Part shown: positions 57,672 through 64,000 of the stretch, one piece after another | Numbering within the stretch: position 1 is the first letter of the stretch | How the letters are laid out: each line of letters begins with the position of its first letter | Assembly (NCBI GenBank): GCA_020026355.1 | Contig: JAHHQP010000002.1 | Location: 1-64,000, forward strand | Source: Bacteroidales bacterium | Lineage (GTDB): Bacteria; Bacteroidota; Bacteroidia; Bacteroidales; UBA932 | Length of the DNA: 64,000 bases | Direction of reading: 5' to 3' | Notes under the pieces: generated by a model | The model's input: the letters and a program-made list of their open reading frames with translations, nothing else | Database searches by the model: none | What the model was told of the DNA's origin: nothing | Made by a program: the position numbers and the translations under genes

Positions 57672-60600
57672 TTAAAATGACAGTTCAAGACCGAATGTGA
57701 ATACTTTGCTCTTTGGATAGGCACCCCAGTCGAAGCCCGGCATGAGCGGGCTCTTCAGCATGCTGACTTCCGGATCGTAGCCGCTGTATTTCGTGATGCA
57801 GAAAAGGTTCTGTGCGGTAGCGTAGATGCGGAGTTTGCTGATATAGGCTTTTCTCATCCATTTCTCCGGGAAAGTATAGCCTAAGGTGACGTTCTTCAGT
57901 CTCAGGAAGGAACCATCCTCGATGAATCGGGAGTAGAGCTCGGATTTGATGTAGCCGTCAACAGCCGGAACTGCGTTGGAGGCGTTGGTCGGCGTCCATC
58001 TGTCTGCAAGCTCAGCATATTGGTTCGTCCTTTCGTCCATGGATTGTGTACAGAACATTCTGGTGGCATTGTAGACATCGTTCCCGTAAGTGAACTGGAA
58101 CATGAAGCTGAAATCGACACCGTAGATGTTGAAGGAGTTGGTGATACCTCCGAAGAAGAGCGGTTGTCCGTTACCGATGACCGTACGGTCTGCGTCTGTG
58201 ATGATGCCGTCAGGAACACCATTCGGTCCGGACACGTCCTTGTATTTCACCATACCTGGCTGAACCGGACGTCCTGCATGGTTGGAGATGTCTGCAATGC
58301 CTGGCTTGAGGACCATGCCTCCGTCAGGGGTGACATCGAAGTCAGAACTCTGGTAGACACCGTCGAATACATAACCGTACATGTCACCGAGTGAATGGCC
58401 TACGCGGGCAATGTAGTCGATACCGGAGAAGTTGGAGTTGAACTCCGTTCTTGCCGGCATATATCTGGTTCCGTCCTGAAGAGCCACAAGGGTGTTCTTG
58501 ATGAAGGAAATGTTGAAGTCCGTTGACCATCCGAAGTTCTTCTTGTTGAAGTTGATGGAGCTGATGGACAGTTCGATACCGCTGTTGCGGATCTTGCCGA
58601 TGTTCTGCATCTGTGATTTGAAACCGGTTACATAGGCGAGGTTCTGTTCGAGAAGCAGGTCTTTCGTGTCCTTGATGAAGCCATCGATCGTGAAGTTCAA
58701 TCTGTTCTTGAGGAAGCCCATGTCGAGACCGAGGTTGGTCGTGGACGAGCCTTCCCATCTCAGATCCTTGTTCGGGAGATGTTTCGGATAGAGGACCGTG
58801 GACTGTCCGGAACCGAGTCCGATCTTACCGGTAGAGTAGAGGTCCATGGAAAGGTAGTTCGCGATGCGGTCGTTACCGACGGTACCCCAGCCGGCACGGA
58901 GTTTCAAGTTGGAGATCTGCGGTACGTTTGCCATGAATTTCTCGTTGGAGATGTTCCATGCGAAGGCGAAGGACGGGAAGAAGCCCCATTTGTGTTTCGG
59001 TGAGAATACGGTAGAAGCGTCAGCGCGGACCGTACCTGTGATCATGTATCTGTCGTCATAGTTGTAGAAAGCTCTGGCGAAGAAGGAAAGTCTCATGTTC
59101 TCCTCTCTGTAGGTGGCCACCTTGCTCGGTGTCGCTCCGAGTCCGAGGTTGTCGGAACCGAGTTCTTCCAGCGGAAAGTCTTTGGACTGCCCCTCGAGGA
59201 ATTCGTATCCCTGGAAGGAAACTTCCTGACCGAGCATCATGTCGATGTTGTGCTTCTTCTCGAAGGTCCTCTTGTAGTTCAGGACATTGCTGTTCTGCCA
59301 TCTGAGGTTACGTCCCATACGGGTCTGGCCGTAGGCGCCACCGGCGCGGAAGGCCTGACTGCTCTGTTTCCTGTAGAAGGTGTCATTGCGCTGGTAGTTG
59401 GCGTTGTAGGTCGCCGAAGTCTTGAATGTCAAGCCTTTGATGATTGTCGCGGTCAATGAAGCGTTGGCGATCCATTGCTCCTGCTTTCTGATCTCATCCA
59501 CGGATTCAGCCTGGAGAATCGGGTTGACGGTAGATGAGTTGAAGTTGTTCTGCTCCAGAGCGAGCGGGTCATACATGGAGTGACGGAGCTCGTAGTCTGT
59601 TGTGTTCAGACCTCCGGTCGGACGGTATCTGAGGATGTTGGCCAAGGTTCCGCCACCGGTTCCGATACCGGATTTCGTAGCGTTCGTGTAGTTAACGGAA
59701 CCGCTGAATGTCAGCCAGTCGGTTATTTTCTGGTAAACTTTCAGACGGCCGTTAAGTTTCTTGTATCCGCTGTTCGGGAACATTCCGTTCTCGTCGAAGT
59801 AAGAGAAGGATGCGGTGTATCGGGTATCTTTCGTACCACCCATGAGACTGACGTCGTGGTTCTGGGACCAGGTCGGTCTGAAGGCCTCATCCTGCCAGTC
59901 GATACCTGCAACGTTCTTGTAAGCATCGATGTTCTGGTATTTGAACGGATTGCCATCCTTGTCGTTGCCCTCTTTGTAGTAGGTGTCACCGTATTTTGAA
60001 GGGTTGGCTTCAATGGTCAGTTTCACGAACTCGTACGGATCGAGGAGGTCCATTCTTCTGGAAAGGGTACGGTAGGATGCGGAGCCGTTGTAGGTAATCT
60101 GCGGACGGCCCACCTTCGCGTCTTTGGTGGTCACGAGGACGACACCGTTTGCGGCGCGGGCACCGTAGATGGCTGATGCGGAGGCATCTTTCAGAATCTG
60201 GATGTCCTGGATATCCTGGTTGGCCAGGAAGTCGATGTTGGCTACTTCAAATCCGTCGACGATGTAGAGCGGAGCGGATTCACCGTTCAGGGTGCCGACA
60301 CCACGGATCTTCACGTCAAATCCACCGCCTGGGGTACCATCTGCTGCCGTGATGTTCACACCGGCGATCTGGCCTCCGAGTGCTTCCATGACGGAAGCAG
60401 TCTTGAAGCTTTCGATGGATTTTGAATTGACGGATGCTACGGATCCGGTGAGGTCACTTCTCTTCATGGTACCGTAACCGACGACCACGACTTCATCGAG
60501 GACCGTGTTGTCCGGTTCCATTCTCACAATCACTGAAGTACGGTTACCTACAGGAATGTCCTGGTTCCTGTAACCGATGAAACTGAAGGTCAGGATGGCG

Positions 60601-60824
60601 TCTTTCGGCACTTTCAAGGTGAATTTACCGTCGATGTCTGTCACTGCACCGTTCTGTGTTCCGGCCTGGATGACGCCGGCACCGGTCAGCGGCTGGTCAG
60701 TTTCGTCATAGACGACGCCTTCTACGGTGATGTTCTTCTGCGCGGACACAGTCAGTGACAGCACCATCAGCAGCATTGAGACCAGAAGTCTCTTGCCTTT
60801 TATAAATGTTGTAATTGCATTCAT
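57672..60824 (-). CDS. SusC-like TonB-dependent receptor
   Basis: Outer-membrane glycan importer of 1050 aa: signal peptide (1-28), carboxypeptidase-regulatory-like domain (about 32-105), LDEVVVVGYGTMKRSDLTGS TonB-box region, plug with LKDASASAIYGARAANGV, and barrel closing with FTFGLELSF. There is no STN domain, in line with control by an HTCS. It is followed by susD after 10 bases and preceded by the surface-binding protein gene and a PL12-type lyase, so heparin or heparan sulfate oligosaccharides are the likely cargo. Confidence 0.96.
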   Translation of the reverse strand: MNAITTFIKGKRLLVSMLLMVLSLTVSAQKNITVEGVVYDETDQPLTGAGVIQAGTQNGAVTDIDGKFTLKVPKDAILTFSFIGYRNQDIPVGNRTSVIVRMEPDNTVLDEVVVVGYGTMKRSDLTGSVASVNSKSIESFKTASVMEALGGQIAGVNITAADGTPGGGFDVKIRGVGTLNGESAPLYIVDGFEVANIDFLANQDIQDIQILKDASASAIYGARAANGVVLVTTKDAKVGRPQITYNGSASYRTLSRRMDLLDPYEFVKLTIEANPSKYGDTYYKEGNDKDGNPFKYQNIDAYKNVAGIDWQDEAFRPTWSQNHDVSLMGGTKDTRYTASFSYFDENGMFPNSGYKKLNGRLKVYQKITDWLTFSGSVNYTNATKSGIGTGGGTLANILRYRPTGGLNTTDYELRHSMYDPLALEQNNFNSSTVNPILQAESVDEIRKQEQWIANASLTATIIKGLTFKTSATYNANYQRNDTFYRKQSSQAFRAGGAYGQTRMGRNLRWQNSNVLNYKRTFEKKHNIDMMLGQEVSFQGYEFLEGQSKDFPLEELGSDNLGLGATPSKVATYREENMRLSFFARAFYNYDDRYMITGTVRADASTVFSPKHKWGFFPSFAFAWNISNEKFMANVPQISNLKLRAGWGTVGNDRIANYLSMDLYSTGKIGLGSGQSTVLYPKHLPNKDLRWEGSSTTNLGLDMGFLKNRLNFTIDGFIKDTKDLLLEQNLAYVTGFKSQMQNIGKIRNSGIELSISSINFNKKNFGWSTDFNISFIKNTLVALQDGTRYMPARTEFNSNFSGIDYIARVGHSLGDMYGYVFDGVYQSSDFDVTPDGGMVLKPGIADISNHAGRPVQPGMVKYKDVSGPNGVPDGIITDADRTVIGNGQPLFFGGITNSFNIYGVDFSFMFQFTYGNDVYNATRMFCTQSMDERTNQYAELADRWTPTNASNAVPAVDGYIKSELYSRFIEDGSFLRLKNVTLGYTFPEKWMRKAYISKLRIYATAQNLFCITKYSGYDPEVSMLKSPLMPGFDWGAYPKSKVFTFGLELSF

Positions 60825-60841
60825 ATCAATTAGTTTTTCCG

Positions 60842-62992
60842 TTATTCAAATTTGGTGTCGAACCATACCATGATCGGGAATACTTGTGCACCTTTGCCAG
60901 GGTCTGTCTTTCCGGTCATGACGAATGTGGCCTGGGCCGCGAAAAGACCGTTTGCCGGAATTCCGTTCCTGTCGATGAACTTGTTCGGGTTGACGATCAG
61001 TGTACCGTCCTCGATGCTCAGGTAAGCCGCTGCCTTGCTGAGGTTGGCTTTGTTGTCGTTGTAGGACATAGGTGCTCTGGCACCGGTATTCGGCGCATCG
61101 CTGTTGAAATACTGTGCCCAGACCTCCCAGAGGAAGCCTTTGTCTTTCGGCTGACCGTCCTTGTGGCTTTGCGGACCGTTGATGTTGAAATAGTTGAAGG
61201 CACGCCTGAAGTCGATGGACAGATTGGCTGTACCGATTTCCTTCCTGTCTTTGTCATAGACGAGCGCCGGGGCGCCTTTGCCTCCCTTCAGCGGATTGAT
61301 GCAGAGGGCGAAAGGTCTGTATTCCACGTAATGGTCTGCGCCTTTGACGATGAATATGTTATTGAAGAATACAGGGACTTTCCGGACGACGGCTGCTTCA
61401 CCTTCGCCGACCGTGATGGTGACGATCACTGCGTTCACGTTTCTGCCCCCGTCGAACTTGACGGTTATCGTACCTTCTTCGTTCATGGAAACGCTGGCCT
61501 TGTCTTTCACGTAGACCGGATCCATTTCGAATTTCACCGGCTGTCCTTTCGGAATATCAGATTCCTTGATCGGAAGAGTAAGTTCCTGATTCTTTTCGAT
61601 CCTGTGCTGGCTGGCATATCTGCTGACCGGTTCCAGGCCGAGGTTGTTGCCCCAGCTGACCATATGGAACATGTACGGGTTCTTCAGGATGTTTACGGTG
61701 AAGCTGGTCTCCAGCTCATTCTTGGAGTTCTTTGCCAGAACGGTGATGGTATGTTTGCCGATAGGGAAGTCATTGTGCTTCGGTGCGGTCACCTTACCGG
61801 TCGCAGGATCGATTTCCAGTGCGTTGAGGCCTTCCGGAAGATTCTTGAAGGAATAGACGATGTCGTCACCGGTGACTTCTTTCACTTCGTTGGTGAAAGA
61901 GCAGGTCTGGATGATGTTGTCCACATTCTCGTAGACGAGTTTCTCGATCGGTTTGATGAATTTGACCACCTCGAATGAGTATGCCTTATCGAAGTCCTTG
62001 CTGCCGAAGTCGTTGGTGACTGTCAGGCTGACCGTGTAGCTGTCACCGATGTTCAGCGTGTTGCCTTTCTTGAAGGACAGCACTCCTGTCGCTTCATCGA
62101 TGGACAGTTCCGGACAGGCCGGAGTCACTTCCTTGATCGCGTACTTCAGTCCCTTGAAGGAGCCGATGAAGGACGGAGCCGGTGAAGTGTAGGCAAAGCC
62201 GGCCTCGACTTTACCATGAGCTGGTTCGTAGGTGATGGAGAGCGGCTCTGAAGTCACGTTGACGGTCAGTGCTTTTTCGAAGATTCCTTCCTCAGAGTTC
62301 TTGCCCACGATGAGCGTGGTGAGTTTGAAATCGATCTCATAGACACCGGGAATGAAGTCCTTGTTGCCGCCGATGATGCTGAAGCGGCCGTCTTTTGAAA
62401 TCTTGAAACAGTCTTTTCCATTGTTGATGGATTTACCGTCCCTGCGGATGCCTGCAAGGAGATAGCTCTTGATGGAAATGTGCGTTCCTTCCGTAATGAT
62501 CTGTGCTGTAGGCAGATTCTTGTTCTCAATGATGTCGGCAAGTTTCACTTCCAGAACGGGAGGCTCGACCTTGATGCCGTCCGGAATCGGTTTCATCATG
62601 TTTACGCGGATCGCGTCTGCAAATCTGTACTTCTTGCCGTTTGAGTTGCAGGAAATGCTCAGCAGATATTTACCGATCGGCAGACCTTCAGTATTGGACA
62701 GTGTGACCACTCCCGTTGCCGGATCGATGAGGAAAGATTCCACACCTTCGGTGAAAACCTTGCCCTCGTGGGTCACGTTGTAGATTTCAAAGCCGTTCGG
62801 CTGTGCTCCGTGCCATGTCGGTGTGACATTGATTGTTGTCGACGGTCCTATATCGGAAATTCCAGGATAGTAGAGAGAGAATTCCGATTCGTCTATCAAT
62901 CCTTCCGGTTTGCAGGAATTCACTGCAAAGCAGATTCCGAGCATCGCGGCTATCGAAAGGAGCCATGCTGAAATGTTTGATATTTTTCTCAT
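60842..62992 (-). CDS. Surface glycan-binding protein with tandem Ig-like domains
   Basis: Exported protein of 716 aa with an N-terminal lipoprotein-type signal (FAVNSC, Cys27). It has repeated Ig/cadherin-like units, each marked by a related turn: FLIDPATGVVTLSN, LSIDEATGVLSFKK and LEIDPATGKVTAPK, followed by (I)GKY or (I)GKHTITV strands. The last about 270 residues form a different domain ending in FVMTGKTDPGKGAQVFPIMVWF. The overall layout resembles the elongated surface glycan-binding protein of the Bacteroides heparin PUL. It lies between the lyase gene and susC, so the order here is lyase, binding protein, susC, susD. No catalytic motif is seen. Confidence 0.78.
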   Translation of the reverse strand: MRKISNISAWLLSIAAMLGICFAVNSCKPEGLIDESEFSLYYPGISDIGPSTTINVTPTWHGAQPNGFEIYNVTHEGKVFTEGVESFLIDPATGVVTLSNTEGLPIGKYLLSISCNSNGKKYRFADAIRVNMMKPIPDGIKVEPPVLEVKLADIIENKNLPTAQIITEGTHISIKSYLLAGIRRDGKSINNGKDCFKISKDGRFSIIGGNKDFIPGVYEIDFKLTTLIVGKNSEEGIFEKALTVNVTSEPLSITYEPAHGKVEAGFAYTSPAPSFIGSFKGLKYAIKEVTPACPELSIDEATGVLSFKKGNTLNIGDSYTVSLTVTNDFGSKDFDKAYSFEVVKFIKPIEKLVYENVDNIIQTCSFTNEVKEVTGDDIVYSFKNLPEGLNALEIDPATGKVTAPKHNDFPIGKHTITVLAKNSKNELETSFTVNILKNPYMFHMVSWGNNLGLEPVSRYASQHRIEKNQELTLPIKESDIPKGQPVKFEMDPVYVKDKASVSMNEEGTITVKFDGGRNVNAVIVTITVGEGEAAVVRKVPVFFNNIFIVKGADHYVEYRPFALCINPLKGGKGAPALVYDKDRKEIGTANLSIDFRRAFNYFNINGPQSHKDGQPKDKGFLWEVWAQYFNSDAPNTGARAPMSYNDNKANLSKAAAYLSIEDGTLIVNPNKFIDRNGIPANGLFAAQATFVMTGKTDPGKGAQVFPIMVWFDTKFE

Positions 62993-63007
62993 GAGTCTTT
63001 ATATTGG

Positions 63008-64000
63008 TTATAGTGAATATTCCAGGTCGTAGACCTTGTCACCGATGGTGACGGTTACAGCTGCTCCTGTCGGAGCGTTGCTGGCAGCATTCCTGAATGT
63101 GGCGGAGATTTCCAGCTTCTCGAGGTCTTCCGGATTTCTGAAAGGCAGGATCACGGTGATGAAGCGCACTTCCTGGTCTGCTTTCTTGTCCACGCTGACC
63201 TGATAGCGTTTGCGGCGTGCCTTCACTCCGATGTCGTCGGAATAGTAGCAAGTGCCTTCATTGGCCTTGAAATTGTCTCTGCTGTCCGTGAATGTACGGA
63301 ATAGCATGTTGTTTCCGTCTCCGAAAATGGTGTGCATACCATAGATATAGTGGTCGGACAGGTCGTCGGCGACCGCTACGTTCTCTGCAAGACCTCCTTT
63401 CTCGAGGTCACGGCACAGGCTGAAGTTCAGGACGGCCGGAACATCTTTCGCTGTACCGAAGGCTTCATCGACGATCACATAGAATTTCTTCTCCACCATG
63501 AAGATGGCTCTTCTGTGGCTCATATCATCGTAGGATGCGTTCTCTGTGACGATGAATTCGGCATTTCCGGACTGGCCTGATTTCAGGAATCTTCCTTTGG
63601 CGTGTCCTTTGGAGATGTCCAGCTTGTTCTTGGTCAAGGTATTGTGCATGGAGGTCGCAGCGAAGGCGCGACGGTCTGCATTCGATGAAGAGGAACCGCC
63701 GTAGGAATATACGCCGGCATCCGGAGTGAAGCATCTTCCATCGTTGTAGATGGAAACGGTACCGTTGTCATTCTGGCAGTGCCACCTGTCATAAGGGTTG
63801 AAATTATTCTTGTGGATGAGCATCATGTCGCCCGGCTTCCAGCCGCTTCTCAACATGTACCAGCCGGAAACTTCATATTTTCTGAGGGTGGACTGAGGCT
63901 CTTCTGAACGGCCTTCCGTCGCCATCCATTTCAGTTCCATGTCGTCCGGGAAAAGTGAAGAGTATTGCTTCAGGTTTCTCAGCAGCACGTTCTTCGACAT
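63008..64000 (-). CDS. C-terminal part of heparinase II/III-type (PL12-like) lyase
   Basis: The last 330 codons of a lyase whose start lies beyond the right edge; full PL12 enzymes are about 650-700 aa, so the methionine at the edge is probably internal. The visible part contains the end of the alpha/alpha domain and the C-terminal beta-sandwich. Family segments include GWYMLRSGWKPGD, WHCQNDNGTVSIYNDGR, DAGVYSYGG and MHNTLT, the last with a conserved histidine. PL12 enzymes cleave heparan sulfate or heparin and give unsaturated uronate products. It heads the minus-strand operon with the surface-binding protein, susC and susD. Most catalytic residues lie outside the window. Confidence 0.82.
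   Translation of the reverse strand: MSKNVLLRNLKQYSSLFPDDMELKWMATEGRSEEPQSTLRKYEVSGWYMLRSGWKPGDMMLIHKNNFNPYDRWHCQNDNGTVSIYNDGRCFTPDAGVYSYGGSSSSNADRRAFAATSMHNTLTKNKLDISKGHAKGRFLKSGQSGNAEFIVTENASYDDMSHRRAIFMVEKKFYVIVDEAFGTAKDVPAVLNFSLCRDLEKGGLAENVAVADDLSDHYIYGMHTIFGDGNNMLFRTFTDSRDNFKANEGTCYYSDDIGVKARRKRYQVSVDKKADQEVRFITVILPFRNPEDLEKLEISATFRNAASNAPTGAAVTVTIGDKVYDLEYSL

Noticed and set aside
1..64000. CRISPR arrays, tRNA or rRNA genes, insertion sequences, prophage
   Set aside because: None was recognised. Repeated segments found by eye were coding-sequence similarity between paralogues or the short regulatory repeats listed.

Overview
The window comes from a Gram-negative Bacteroidota genome, most likely order Bacteroidales. 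The support is three SusC/SusD pairs, many lipoproteins with lipoboxes, hybrid two-component regulators, an ECF sigma/FecR pair that feeds a SusC with an STN domain, fimbrillin-like proteins, and promoters of the Bacteroidota type (TTTG ... TAnnTTTG). The species cannot be named from the sequence. No rRNA, tRNA, CRISPR array, transposase or phage gene was recognised.

Layout. (A) 16-2604: a GH3 glycosidase, divergent from the rest. (B) 2781-15676: a polysaccharide utilisation locus (PUL) with ECF sigma, FecR, SusC/SusD, a BACON lipoprotein, two intact phosphodiester glycosidases, a third copy with degenerate motifs, and a histidine acid phosphatase. This enzyme set points to a phosphate-containing glycan. 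(C) 15927-24918: a PL8 chondroitin/hyaluronan-type lyase with SusC, SusD and a DUF5017 lipoprotein, ending at a strong terminator shared with a convergent phosphoglucosamine mutase. (D) 26653-32801: a PL29-like lipoprotein, a second DUF4988/beta-helix lipoprotein, a 52-residue peptide and a fimbrillin-like lipoprotein. (E) 33015-36051: an N-acetylhexosamine 1-kinase-like protein and a NagB-like/PIG-L fusion. (F) 36155-45587: a hybrid two-component system (HTCS), then kduD, a lipoprotein DUF4861 domain fused to a galactitol-type PTS EIIC, a KduI with a signal peptide, and a CBM9-like protein. (G) 45618-50355: a radical SAM protein, a HAD phosphatase and transketolase. (H) 50452-64000: a stand-alone DUF4861 lipoprotein, a second HTCS, and a minus-strand PUL (SusD interrupted by an in-frame TGA, SusC, surface glycan-binding protein, and the C-terminal part of a PL12-type heparinase).

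The common theme is glycosaminoglycan use. PL8, PL29-like and PL12-type lyases yield unsaturated uronates and amino sugars. Amino sugars would pass to the hexosamine kinase and the NagB/PIG-L fusion, and uronates to KduI/KduD. The most unusual part is block F. KduI carries an export signal, KduD does not, and between them lies a membrane protein that joins a periplasmic DUF4861 domain to a PTS EIIC domain, with no EIIA, EIIB, HPr or EI gene in the window. This suggests a PTS-independent route that isomerises unsaturated uronate in the periplasm, imports it, and reduces it in the cytoplasm. Block B is the second unusual part.
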